This document shows positions 50,575-58,129 of a stretch of DNA of 64,000 bases, one piece after another. A program made the translations under genes and the position numbers. The DNA is taken from contig NZ_CP099966.1 in assembly GCF_025403485.1 (NCBI RefSeq), forward strand, positions 310,001-374,000. The letters run 5' to 3'. The notes under the pieces were generated by a model. The model made no database searches and was not told where the DNA came from. It worked only from the letters and a program-made list of their open reading frames with translations. Origin of the DNA: Chryseobacterium paludis (GTDB lineage: Bacteria; Bacteroidota; Bacteroidia; Flavobacteriales; Weeksellaceae). The stretch's first letter is position 1. The number at the start of each line of letters is the position of its first letter.

Positions 50575-50575
50575 A

Positions 50576-51409
50576 TTATACCAATTTTTTTAATTTTTCA
50601 GGATCAACGATAGAGTAGATTTCCCGAATCATGCCTTCATGGTCAATATCTAAAATGTGACAATTGTAGATCTGATTTTCCCGCCAAAAGCAAATAGCGT
50701 GCTGATGATTGAAAATATGAAAAGTATAGGGTTTTTGATTAAGAAATTGCTGTTGTACATAGGCAAGTAGAGTAGCAGTGGCTGATTTTCCAACTTCAAC
50801 AGCTTTTATAACACGAACCCGCTGCCCTCCATCTGCAGAAAGCCTGATGTCATTTAATAATAGCTCTTCAAGCATAGAAATACTTCCTTCGCTTAATGCC
50901 CTTTGATATTGGGAAAGCGTTTCATTAGGAATGGATGAGTTGATGTGATCCGGTATATACTGTACATTTTGAAGCTGTTTACCAGCTCTACTCAGTATTT
51001 TTCTTGAATTTTCTACAGAAATATCAAGAACTTCGGCAATCTCCTGATGCGAATAATCAAAACCTTCCTTTAAAATATATACGGCACGCTCTTTTCCAGA
51101 CAGGCGTTCTAAAAGTACGAGCAACGTATAACGAGCTGTTTGTTCTTTTATAAGTTTAGTTTCTGCATTTTCAAGGGATAAAGGTTCAGGTAGCCATTCA
51201 CCATACACCATTTTTTTGGTGTGCCTGTTTTTAAAGTTAATGGCATGATTGATCGTACTTTTGATTAAAAAGTTCTTTTCATTCCGTATATCGGTTTTAT
51301 CCAGTGAAATATATTTTTCCAGCACATCTTGCACAAGATCCTGAGCATCCTCGTAAGAACCTGTAATATTATAAGCGTACGTTAAAAGTTGACGGTAATT
51401 TTCCTGCAT
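50576..51409 (-). CDS. ECF41-type RNA polymerase sigma factor with C-terminal SnoaL/NTF2-like domain
   Basis: A 277-residue protein from the ATG at 51409. Sigma regions 2 and 4 (D-A-Q-D-L-V-Q-D-V-L-E-K-Y; D-Y-S-H-Q-E-I-A-E-V-L-D-I-S) are followed by a SnoaL-like domain. All three ECF41 marks are present: W-L-P-E-P between regions 2 and 4, D-G-G-Q (a DGGGK variant) and C-terminal D-P-E-K-L (NPDKL-like). In ECF41 the C-terminal domain replaces an anti-sigma factor. A frame from 51457 is open, but the promoter at 51425-51451 lies inside it, so 51409 is the start. The target is the azoreductase fusion gene. Confidence 0.92.
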   Translation of the reverse strand: MQENYRQLLTYAYNITGSYEDAQDLVQDVLEKYISLDKTDIRNEKNFLIKSTINHAINFKNRHTKKMVYGEWLPEPLSLENAETKLIKEQTARYTLLVLLERLSGKERAVYILKEGFDYSHQEIAEVLDISVENSRKILSRAGKQLQNVQYIPDHINSSIPNETLSQYQRALSEGSISMLEELLLNDIRLSADGGQRVRVIKAVEVGKSATATLLAYVQQQFLNQKPYTFHIFNHQHAICFWRENQIYNCHILDIDHEGMIREIYSIVDPEKLKKLV

Positions 51410-51424
51410 GCTATTTCTTTTTAA

Positions 51425-51451
51425 GACCCAAAAGAGGGTGAAAACGTGACA
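51425..51451 (-). promoter_or_regulatory. ECF41-type promoter of the sigma gene itself
   Basis: On the minus strand, TGTCACG (51451-51445), 16 bp, then GGTC (51428-51425), 15 bp before the ATG at 51409. The spacing is identical to the azoreductase promoter. This implies positive autoregulation. Confidence 0.75.
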
Positions 51452-51516
51452 TCCCATAAATAAAGATGATCAAAAAGAGTAAAAGTAGTACTTTTATATT
51501 TTTGTAACTATAAACG

Positions 51517-52080
51517 ATGCAGGATCCATTAAGAATACATATTGAAAAAGTTATTCCTCTTAGCGATGAAGAGTTTGCATTAGTATCCTCTTATTTCACA
51601 AGAAAAAAGTATAAAAAACATCAGTTTTTAATACAGGAGGGAGAGAAAGTTATGTATAATTATTTCGTATTAAAAGGGCTTTTAAAACTGGTCTATACCG
51701 ACGATACCGACAAAAGTCATATTGTTGGGTTTGCAATGGAAGATTGGTGGGAAAGTGATTTTCAGGCTTTTTATACACAAACTAAATCAACAATGTCTCT
51801 GGAGTGTGTTGAAGACACTGAAGTTTTATGCCTAAGTCTGAATGACTACAGAAAACTGTGTAATGAACTTCCAAAGATGGAACGTTTCTTTCTTGAAAAA
51901 GCCTATTTCGGTTTTATAGCAGCGCAGCAGCGTATTATCTCTACAATGACTTCCAATACTAAAGAACGGTATGATAAATTGCTTGAAAAATATCCAGCAT
52001 TGGTTCAGCGCGTTCCAAAGTCTCTTTTAGCTTCTTATCTGGGTGTTTCCAGAGAAACATTAAGTCGCTTTTCTTCTTAA
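51517..52080 (+). CDS. Crp/Fnr-family transcriptional regulator
   Basis: A 187-residue paralogue of the regulator at 3339. A cNMP-type beta roll (L-I-Q-E-G-E-K-V-M-Y-N-Y-F-V-L-K-G-L-L-K) precedes the C-terminal HTH (V-P-K-S-L-L-A-S-Y-L-G-V-S-R-E-T-L-S-R). The S-R-E-T-L-S-R recognition helix is well kept, unlike I-S-A-E-F-I-S-R in the other copy, so targets probably differ. It is divergent from the ECF41 gene with 107 bp between the starts, and may regulate that circuit or the Rid gene downstream. Confidence 0.88.
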   Translation: MQDPLRIHIEKVIPLSDEEFALVSSYFTRKKYKKHQFLIQEGEKVMYNYFVLKGLLKLVYTDDTDKSHIVGFAMEDWWESDFQAFYTQTKSTMSLECVEDTEVLCLSLNDYRKLCNELPKMERFFLEKAYFGFIAAQQRIISTMTSNTKERYDKLLEKYPALVQRVPKSLLASYLGVSRETLSRFSS

Positions 52081-52178
52081 AATGTGATCTTCCTCACTCT
52101 ATAATCGTGATGAAGGTCAAGAGATGATCCTGGGTATAAATTGCAATTTTGTCCTATTAATTTTATACAGTTAAAACA

Positions 52179-52568
52179 ATGGAAAAAAGAACAATCAATC
52201 CCTGGAATTGGCAAAAAGAACGCAGCTACTCGCAGGCTGTAGAAGTAAAAAATGTTGAAAGTACATTATACTGTTCCGGTCAGGCGGCTATTGATCCGGA
52301 TGGAACATCAAGTAATAAGGATATGAAATCTCAGCTTCAGCAGGCCATTGCGAATCTGGAAGAAGTAATCACTACTGCCGGATACGAATGTAGAAATATT
52401 GTAAGGTTAAATATATATACTACATCAACTAAAGAACTATGGCCCCATTTTCCTATTCTTCAGGAATGGATAGGCAGGCATAAGATTGAGCAGGCTGTTA
52501 CCATGCTGGAAGTGACCGGATTATTTGAAACATTAACGGTTGAACTGGAAGCAACTGCTGTAAAATAA
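52179..52568 (+). CDS. Rid-family (YjgF/YER057c/UK114) protein lacking the deaminase Arg
   Basis: A 129-residue protein with the Rid fold: L-Y-C-S-G-Q-A-A-I-D-P, then Q-L-Q-Q-A-I-A-N-L-E-E-V, then V-R-L-N-I-Y-T-T, and the end V-E-L-E-A-T-A-V-K. In RidA the sequence before the last strand contains an Arg that binds the imine's carboxylate. Here it reads V-T-G-L-F-E-T-L-T-V-E-L-E, with no Arg, so canonical 2-aminoacrylate deaminase activity is doubtful. It is more likely a ligand-binding or other Rid subgroup member. Confidence 0.88.
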   Translation: MEKRTINPWNWQKERSYSQAVEVKNVESTLYCSGQAAIDPDGTSSNKDMKSQLQQAIANLEEVITTAGYECRNIVRLNIYTTSTKELWPHFPILQEWIGRHKIEQAVTMLEVTGLFETLTVELEATAVK

Positions 52569-52590
52569 TTTCAAAAAGTATTTTGAAATA

Positions 52591-52619
52591 AAACCTTCAA
52601 ATCTTTGATTTGAAGGTTT
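52591..52619 (+). terminator. Rho-independent terminator after the Rid gene
   Basis: Perfect 13-bp arms AAACCTTCAAATC (52591-52603) and GATTTGAAGGTTT (52607-52619), loop TTT, then more T. It may work in both directions for the convergent old yellow enzyme gene. Confidence 0.9.
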
Positions 52620-52741
52620 TTTATGCCAGTAATTTCTAAAAACACTAAAGAATCCTTTTGCATATGGAAGCCAGGAAATCAGGCTTCCGGTTATTGAAGA
52701 AAATTATTATGATATAAAAACAGAAAAATAGTTTTAGAAGT

Positions 52742-53803
52742 TTAGTATAAAACGCCCATACTTTCCGCTGCGAAGCCTGAAAGCTCTTCTATTTTTCCTT
52801 CTTTTATTTTTTTTACCCATTGGTGGTCATTCAATAAGGCACGTCCTACCGCAACTAAATCGAAATCTTCTCTTTCTAATCTGCGTACCAATTCTGTAAG
52901 ATCAGACTTTTCTGAACTTTCACCTGCAAAAGCAGACATGAAATCTCCTTTAAGACCCACAGAACCTACAGTGATGGTCGGTTGTCCGGTTATTTTCTTT
53001 GCCCACCCTGCAAAATTAAGATCTGAACCTTCGAACTCAGGCTCCCAGAAACGACGTTGTGAACAATGAAAAATATCTACACCTGCTTCTTTCAGAGGAA
53101 GTAACCAATCTTCCATCTCAGCAGGCGTTGTTGCCAACCTACTTTTATAATCCTGTTGTTTCCATTGGGAAAGTCGAATGATGATCGTAAAATCTTCCCC
53201 TACGGCAGCTCTTATCGCTTTGATAACATCTGTTGCAAAACGGGTTCTTTCTTTTACTGTTTTACCTCCGTATTCATCAGTTCTGGTATTAGTAACCTCC
53301 CAAAAGAACTGATCGATAAGGTAACCGTGGGCTCCGTGTATTTCAAGACAGTCAAATCCAAGGTCTTTTGCTGACTTAGCAGAAGCTGCAAATTGTTTTA
53401 TAGTGTCCTGGATATCCTCTAAAGACATGGTGGAAGCTTTCTCCATTGGAACTTCAGGGTATTCTTCTGATGCTCTGGTATCACCAACATGCCATATTTG
53501 TGGTCCCATTTTACCCCCGTTATGATGAACCTGATCGATTACGTTTTTCCAGCCTTCTAATGCCTGGGTTCCATAGAAGTCAGGGATATTCTGCATATTT
53601 TTTGAAGCCGGTCGGTTAATTACTGTTCCTTCGGAAAGGATAAGTCCTACCTCTGAAGCAGCTCTTCGTGCATAATAGTCGGCTATTTTTTGTGTTGGTA
53701 CTCCATTATCTGATTGTGCTCTGGTCATAGGAGCCATTACAATTCTGTTTTTCAGTTGTAGATTTTTATAATTAAATGGACTAAATAACGCGTCTGTACT
53801 CAT
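52742..53803 (-). CDS. Old yellow enzyme-family NADH:flavin oxidoreductase
   Basis: A 353-residue TIM-barrel flavoenzyme. It has the FMN-binding start N-R-I-V-M-A-P-M-T-R, the substrate motif Q-I-W-H-V-G, F-D-C-L-E-I-H-G-A-H-G-Y-L-I-D-Q-F, and the phosphate loop L-V-A-V-G-R-A-L-L-N. Old yellow enzymes reduce activated alkenes and electrophiles with NAD(P)H. It is divergent from an HxlR regulator with a conserved N-terminal Cys, an arrangement like the quinone/aldehyde-sensing systems of other bacteria. GTAAC repeats fill the shared promoter region. Confidence 0.92.
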   Translation of the reverse strand: MSTDALFSPFNYKNLQLKNRIVMAPMTRAQSDNGVPTQKIADYYARRAASEVGLILSEGTVINRPASKNMQNIPDFYGTQALEGWKNVIDQVHHNGGKMGPQIWHVGDTRASEEYPEVPMEKASTMSLEDIQDTIKQFAASAKSAKDLGFDCLEIHGAHGYLIDQFFWEVTNTRTDEYGGKTVKERTRFATDVIKAIRAAVGEDFTIIIRLSQWKQQDYKSRLATTPAEMEDWLLPLKEAGVDIFHCSQRRFWEPEFEGSDLNFAGWAKKITGQPTITVGSVGLKGDFMSAFAGESSEKSDLTELVRRLEREDFDLVAVGRALLNDHQWVKKIKEGKIEELSGFAAESMGVLY

Positions 53804-53837
53804 TTTTTATTAATTTTATTATGATGTCAATTCTTTT

Positions 53838-53934
53838 GTTACACAAAGTAACTAATAATAATTCGTTTTTGTGCCTGGATAAGAAAAAATTGTGGTAACT
53901 TTGACGTAACAAACAATAGTAACTTCTTAGTAAC
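53838..53934. promoter_or_regulatory. GTAAC repeat cluster (HxlR operator candidate) and -7 element
   Basis: GTTAC-ACAAA-GTAAC (53838-53852) is a perfect inverted repeat near the old yellow enzyme start. Two copies of GTAAC-N6-GTAAC (53895-53910 and 53919-53934) lie 24 bp apart, the second ending 2 bp before the HxlR ATG. TAACTTTG (53896-53903) matches the -7 consensus inside the first copy. Binding there would block both genes. Confidence 0.6.
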
Positions 53935-53936
53935 TT

Positions 53937-54284
53937 ATGAGACACAATAAAATGACCCAAGGCAGTTGCCCTCTAGGGAAAGCCATGTCAGCATTGGGAA
54001 GTAAATGGAAACCGATCATTGTGATGGTCATTAAAGACCGTGTATTGCGTTTCGGACAGATCGCTACCCGTATCCATGTCATTTCAAGAAAAGTTTTGAC
54101 GGATCAGTTGAGAGAAATGGAAGAAGATGGGTTATTAATTAGACAAGAATTTAAAGAATTACCTCCGAGAGTTGAGTATTCCCTGACAAAAAAAGGGCTT
54201 GCTCTTCTACCAATCTTACATCTACTGGAAGACTGGGAGACAAAATACGACGCGAAGGAAGTTTTTGTGGATGCAGCTGTATAA
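53937..54284 (+). CDS. HxlR-family transcriptional regulator
   Basis: A 115-residue winged-helix protein of the HxlR/YodB family: S-C-P-L-G-K-A-M-S-A-L-G-S-K-W-K at the start, D-Q-L-R-E-M-E-E-D-G-L-L in the recognition region, and P-P-R-V-E-Y-S-L-T-K-K-G in the wing. The N-terminal Cys11 matches the redox-sensing Cys of YodB, which senses quinones and diamide. It is divergent from an old yellow enzyme gene and its promoter region is full of GTAAC repeats. It probably represses that gene and itself until thiol-oxidised. Confidence 0.9.
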   Translation: MRHNKMTQGSCPLGKAMSALGSKWKPIIVMVIKDRVLRFGQIATRIHVISRKVLTDQLREMEEDGLLIRQEFKELPPRVEYSLTKKGLALLPILHLLEDWETKYDAKEVFVDAAV

Positions 54285-54471
54285 GATAAGTATAGTTTAT
54301 GATCGATCTTTAAATCGGTCGTTAGCATTCCTGGCTATCTGCTAATCAGGGATTAAGGAATATTTCTAAAAGTTAAATGTAAAAATGGCTATGACATGCA
54401 TAGCAGATTAAAGAGAAAAATGAGAGAATATTTTTCGCGAGATACTTTTTTTTACATTTAATCGTTATATT

Positions 54472-54487
54472 TAACGAATTAATTCTT
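54472..54487. promoter_or_regulatory. Palindrome upstream of the ketoacyl synthase-like gene
   Basis: TCGTTA-TATT-TAACGA, perfect 6-bp arms, 35 bp before the start at 54523. The right half overlaps TATATTTA, a weak -7 element, so a repressor could block polymerase there. Confidence 0.45.
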
Positions 54488-54522
54488 AAATCAAAAATGA
54501 ATTAAAGCATCATAACTTTTAA

Positions 54523-55581
54523 ATGACTAGTAAAATCATCGGTGTAGGAAACTACATTCCCCCAGAAACCATTACCAATTTATTCTTTGATAAACACAAT
54601 TTTATAAACAAAAGCGGCGAGTCATTAAAAGAGAGTAATGCCATTATTGCCAGTAAGCTAAAAGACATTACAGGTATTGAAGAGAGAAGATATGCAAGTA
54701 ATGATCAGGTTACTTCTGATTTAGGTTTTATTGCTGCACGGGCAGCCATTAAGAATTCCGGAATTGATCCTGAAACATTAGATTATATCATATTTGCCCA
54801 TAATTTTGGTGATGTACGTTTTGGAACAGTCCAATCAGATGCAGTTCCAAGTCTTGCCTCAAGGGTAAAACATCTTTTAAAAATAAAAAATAATTTTTGC
54901 GTAGCATACGATGTATTGTTTGGGTGCCCCGGATGGATAGAAGGAGTGATTCAGGCCAATGCATTTATAAAATCTGGTATTGCTAAAAGATGCCTGGTTA
55001 TTGGTGCAGAAACACTTTCAAGAGTCGTGGATATTCATGATAGAGACAGCATGATATATGCTGATGGGGCAGGAGCTGCGATACTGGAAGTTACCAATGA
55101 TGATATGGGTGTAAAATCCCATGTTTCAGCATCTTTTACATTGAACGAGAAGGATTATTTATACTTCGGAAAATCATATAATAATGAAAAATGTCCGGAT
55201 ACAAAATATATCAAAATGGAGGGACGGAAAATTTACGAATTTGCTCTTTCCAATGTACCTCTTGCTATGAAAAAGTGCTTAGATGAAAGTGGTTATAGTG
55301 TCAGTCAACTTGACAAAATCATTATACATCAGGCTAATGAAAAAATGGATGAAGCCATAGTAAAAAGGTTCTATCAGTTATATGACACACCAATGCCGGA
55401 ACACATCATGCCTATGGTTATTCAAAAACTAGGAAATAGTAGTGTGGCTACAATTCCATCTCTATTAACCATGATTTTACAGGATGAGCTAGATGCTCAT
55501 GAAATCAACGATGGAGATGTGGTATTATTTGCATCTGTGGGAGCTGGCATGAATGTAAATGCATTTGTATATAAATTTTAA
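54523..55581 (+). CDS. Beta-ketoacyl-ACP synthase III-like enzyme (thiolase fold)
   Basis: A 352-residue FabH-like protein with the full Cys-His-Asn triad: Cys in V-L-F-G-C-P-G-W-I-E-G, His in I-I-I-H-Q-A-N-E-K-M-D and Asn in K-L-G-N-S-S-V-A-T-I-P. It condenses an acyl-CoA primer with malonyl-ACP in fatty acid or polyketide-type synthesis. The fatty-acid fabH is normally in a gene cluster with plsX; this one stands alone, so it may serve a specialised acyl pathway. The next feature is tRNA-Ser. Confidence 0.9.
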   Translation: MTSKIIGVGNYIPPETITNLFFDKHNFINKSGESLKESNAIIASKLKDITGIEERRYASNDQVTSDLGFIAARAAIKNSGIDPETLDYIIFAHNFGDVRFGTVQSDAVPSLASRVKHLLKIKNNFCVAYDVLFGCPGWIEGVIQANAFIKSGIAKRCLVIGAETLSRVVDIHDRDSMIYADGAGAAILEVTNDDMGVKSHVSASFTLNEKDYLYFGKSYNNEKCPDTKYIKMEGRKIYEFALSNVPLAMKKCLDESGYSVSQLDKIIIHQANEKMDEAIVKRFYQLYDTPMPEHIMPMVIQKLGNSSVATIPSLLTMILQDELDAHEINDGDVVLFASVGAGMNVNAFVYKF

Positions 55582-55690
55582 AATAGAGAATAAAATTTCA
55601 GAGAGGATCAATATCTTTCAATTTCTAAGATCTTGATTAAGAAATCAATCCAACAACGGGAAATTTAATTTTACTATTTTTATGCATAGA

Positions 55691-55711
55691 CTGACAAAAT
55701 TATTTTGTCAG
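55691..55711. repeat. Perfect 21-bp palindrome over the tRNA promoter and recombinase stop
   Basis: Arms CTGACAAAAT (55691-55700) and ATTTTGTCAG (55702-55711) around a central T. It spans the recombinase stop codon (55700-55702) and the -33 element of the tRNA promoter. It could end the ketoacyl synthase transcript, bind a regulator, or be a recombination-related site. Confidence 0.5.
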
Positions 55712-57367
55712 AAATAAAAAACTCTTTATATTTGCACCACTGAAAACGACGGTGTAATCGGAGTTTAAGGAGAGATGGCAGAGTGGTCGATTGCGATAGT
55801 CTTGAAAACTATTGACTGTAACAGGTCCGGGGGTTCGAATCCCTCTCTCTCCGCTAAGAGGGTCTTCTACAAGAAGATCCTTTTTTTTTTCGTATATTAA
55901 TAATCCTTTCTCTTTCATTTTCAGGTGGTTATATGATAGGGTGCCTAACATTGTAGGTGTTCGATAGATGCCCTTTTCATAATAAAGGTTGCTGTCGAAC
56001 ACCAGGTCAACAAATTCCCGCTTTTGAAGGGTATTGGCATGTGAGTAGATATAGCGCAGATCTGTTAATAACTCTAATTTATCTTCCAGAATACTAAATG
56101 CACGACTTTGATCTTTGCCAAGTCTTTCTATTGCCCTTCTTAGATTCATTATGTCTTTATTGTATGTTGAATACCAACGATCATAAGTATCTTTATTAAT
56201 TTCATTCTTTATCCATTTTTCTTCAACCGTATATAATCTTGATTCGATTTCATCTAACTCCTTTTTCTTTTCACCGATCTTTTTACGGTTAATTTCCATT
56301 TCCTTATCAATATTCAGTTTGCTTTCTGTTTTGATTTTTTTTACCCTTAAAGGGCTTAAGCTCATTAACTCACAAACGGACAGAAATTGATCGTGGGCTT
56401 TTATCGCACTGATATTATTATGTTTGGAGTGTTTGCATTTGTAATAGTAGAAGTATTTTCCAGATTTGCCTCTTGATGGGGCACCAGATAAAGGATGTCC
56501 ACAATGGCATTTTAAAATTCCGCGGAGTGGAATTTCATCATCTAAGATTGTTCTTAGTTTTTCAGGTCTTTTCATTTTTTCCTGAACCATTTTCCATGTG
56601 GATATATCAATAATAGGCTCATGGTTGCCCTGAAAAAGTCCACCTTCATGTTCTTTAAACGCGGTAACTTTCAGCAGTCCTGCATATATAGGGTTTTTAA
56701 GGACCCGCTCAACAGCCATACTTCCTTTTGTAGTAAAACCGAGTTGCTGAGCTTGTTCTTTTATTAAATACAGAGGTGTATTTCTGATGTAAGAATCATA
56801 AATAAATTGAATAATCTTAGCTTCTGTTTCTTCAATAACCAATTTTCTGTCTTTTCTCTCCCCTTGCTTTCTATACCCAAAAGGAGCATTTTTAAAAACA
56901 AATCTTCCTTCCTTGGCCTTAGCGGTATAGATTCCACCCTTTACTTTAATGCTTCTATTGATATTATCTTCTTCGGCTAGCAATAATTGCAAACCGGCTC
57001 TAAAGAAGCTTCCGGGAGTTTCATAATCAAACGTAATTCCCTCAGTAACACTTACAACCTGGATGTTGTACTTTTGTTGAAGAAGCTTGACCATACTCAT
57101 GGCCTCTCCGGCATCACGGCTAAAACGATCAAGTTGGTCTAGAAGCAAATAATCTACTGTTCGATGGTGTTTGGTTATGAACTCCTTTAATTTAATGAAA
57201 TCAGGGCGGTCAAATGTTTTGGCGCTTTTTCCCCGATCAATAAAAGTATCAACAAGTTCAACATTATTGTTTTTCAGCCATTGATCGGTGTAGAGTTCCT
57301 GCCTTTCTATGGAACCATTACTCTGTCCGATCTGGCTGAACCTTAAATATCTTATTGCACGTTTCAT
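55700..57367 (-). CDS. Large serine recombinase (integrase) whose frame reads antisense through tRNA-Ser
   Basis: A 555-residue serine recombinase. The resolvase domain has catalytic Ser10 in [18 protein letters not shown] and [12 protein letters not shown]. The Recombinase domain ([12 protein letters not shown]) and zinc ribbon ([11 protein letters not shown]) precede a coiled coil (about 370-430). The last 50 residues, from [13 protein letters not shown], are the antisense translation of the tRNA gene and its terminator. So the C-terminus is probably chimeric, made when the element inserted at tRNA-Ser, and the native end would differ. Confidence 0.93.
   Translation of the reverse strand: MKRAIRYLRFSQIGQSNGSIERQELYTDQWLKNNNVELVDTFIDRGKSAKTFDRPDFIKLKEFITKHHRTVDYLLLDQLDRFSRDAGEAMSMVKLLQQKYNIQVVSVTEGITFDYETPGSFFRAGLQLLLAEEDNINRSIKVKGGIYTAKAKEGRFVFKNAPFGYRKQGERKDRKLVIEETEAKIIQFIYDSYIRNTPLYLIKEQAQQLGFTTKGSMAVERVLKNPIYAGLLKVTAFKEHEGGLFQGNHEPIIDISTWKMVQEKMKRPEKLRTILDDEIPLRGILKCHCGHPLSGAPSRGKSGKYFYYYKCKHSKHNNISAIKAHDQFLSVCELMSLSPLRVKKIKTESKLNIDKEMEINRKKIGEKKKELDEIESRLYTVEEKWIKNEINKDTYDRWYSTYNKDIMNLRRAIERLGKDQSRAFSILEDKLELLTDLRYIYSHANTLQKREFVDLVFDSNLYYEKGIYRTPTMLGTLSYNHLKMKEKGLLIYEKKKDLLVEDPLSGERGIRTPGPVTVNSFQDYRNRPLCHLSLNSDYTVVFSGANIKSFLFLTK
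55704..55734 (+). promoter_or_regulatory. Promoter of tRNA-Ser
   Basis: TTTG (55704-55707), 19 bp, then TATATTTG (55727-55734), a textbook Bacteroidetes promoter. The predicted start is near 55741, 28 bp before the mature tRNA. The 21-bp palindrome overlaps its -33 part. Confidence 0.85.
55769..55853 (+). tRNA. tRNA-Ser (anticodon UGA)
   Basis: 85 nt. Acceptor stem GGAGAGA (55769-55775) pairs with TCTCTCC (55846-55852), with discriminator G at 55853. The anticodon loop reads CT-TGA-AA. A long variable arm, typical of serine tRNAs, precedes the T arm with loop TTCGAAT. No CCA is encoded. It lies antisense within the recombinase frame, consistent with being the insertion target of the conjugative element. 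Confidence 0.96.
55860..55881 (+). terminator. Terminator of tRNA-Ser
   Basis: GGGTCTTCT-ACA-AGAAGATCC (one wobble), followed by a run of T. It lies within the recombinase coding frame in antisense. Confidence 0.85.
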
Positions 57368-57512
57368 AATATTCCTTTAAAGTTGATGATACAATAATTT
57401 CTATAATCAATCTTTCGAATTCATCCTCTTTTTCCTGTTCTCTCTTAGTCTGTAATTCTTTAATATTTTTATCTATATCAGTAGTCGTTGATTCTTTTTT
57501 ATTAGTTCCCAT
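57318..57512 (-). CDS. Small acidic/basic helical protein upstream of and overlapping the recombinase gene
   Basis: A 64-residue, highly charged, helical protein (I-K-E-L-Q-T-K-R-E-Q-E-K-E-D-E-F-E-R-L). Its end overlaps the recombinase start by 50 bp in another frame, which implies translational coupling. No family is recognised. A role as recombinase accessory or directionality factor is conceivable; nothing in the sequence proves it. Confidence 0.6.
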   Translation of the reverse strand: MGTNKKESTTTDIDKNIKELQTKREQEKEDEFERLIIEIIVSSTLKEYYETCNKIFKVQPDRTE

Positions 57513-58129
57513 TTCTTTCTATTGCTTAGATTACCCCTTACTCCGTTTTTCAGGTTTGGTCTAAATCTAGAGGAGAAATGAAACACCTTATGTAGATAGG
57601 AAACATCTTTCGTAGTTAGGCATTTATTGACTCACCACTGCATATTGTCTTCTTATGACGGTTGAATTTACAATGATTTTAAAATAACTATTGCTTTCTA
57701 AAAAAACGCAAATTGTAAAAATAAATTACAAGTTGCCATAAAAATATTAAAAAAACTTTAATTGAAAATTTAATAATTGAGGGTTGGATTGATTCTTTTT
57801 ATCATATAAATAATTTTCACAATCAACCGGTAAAAAGGCAGCCAAGATATAGCGGCCAATCCCTTTCTTTTTCCTGCCAAAAGACTACGGCATAAACGGT
57901 TTCCTCCCTAAAGGTGCCTTCCATTTATTCCGTTTCCTTTCGGCTTACTGCATTGCCCGCTTACATTATCTGCTTTCTTTTTTCCGGTTTTTCTTTTGAA
58001 AATACTTAACGAAGCCTGACAAAGGCTTTAATAAAAGCAGAGGCGGAAGATTGAGAAGAGATCTAATTTGAAATTCGAAAAAAGTAAGTGCGGGAAATGA
58101 AAGTCTCTGCCGTACTCAGAGCAAAAAAG
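57513..58129. other. Element-internal spacer with tandem repeats and a pyrimidine-rich block
   Basis: Two 20-bp near-identical direct repeats (57581-57600 and 57601-57620, 16/20 matching) abut each other just upstream of the small charged gene. From about 57830 to 58010 the plus strand is unusually rich in C and T (C-C-T-T-T-C blocks) and less AT-rich than its surroundings. No gene was found. It may hold recombinase or transfer control sites or be a decayed gene; no oriT was recognised. Confidence 0.45.

Noticed and set aside
51410..51457. Longer N-terminus for the ECF41 sigma factor
   Set aside because: The matched ECF41-type promoter lies within that stretch and the added residues do not resemble the family.
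57513..58129. CRISPR-like or iteron array
   Set aside because: Only two adjacent 20-bp units are present, with no spacers and no cas or rep gene nearby.
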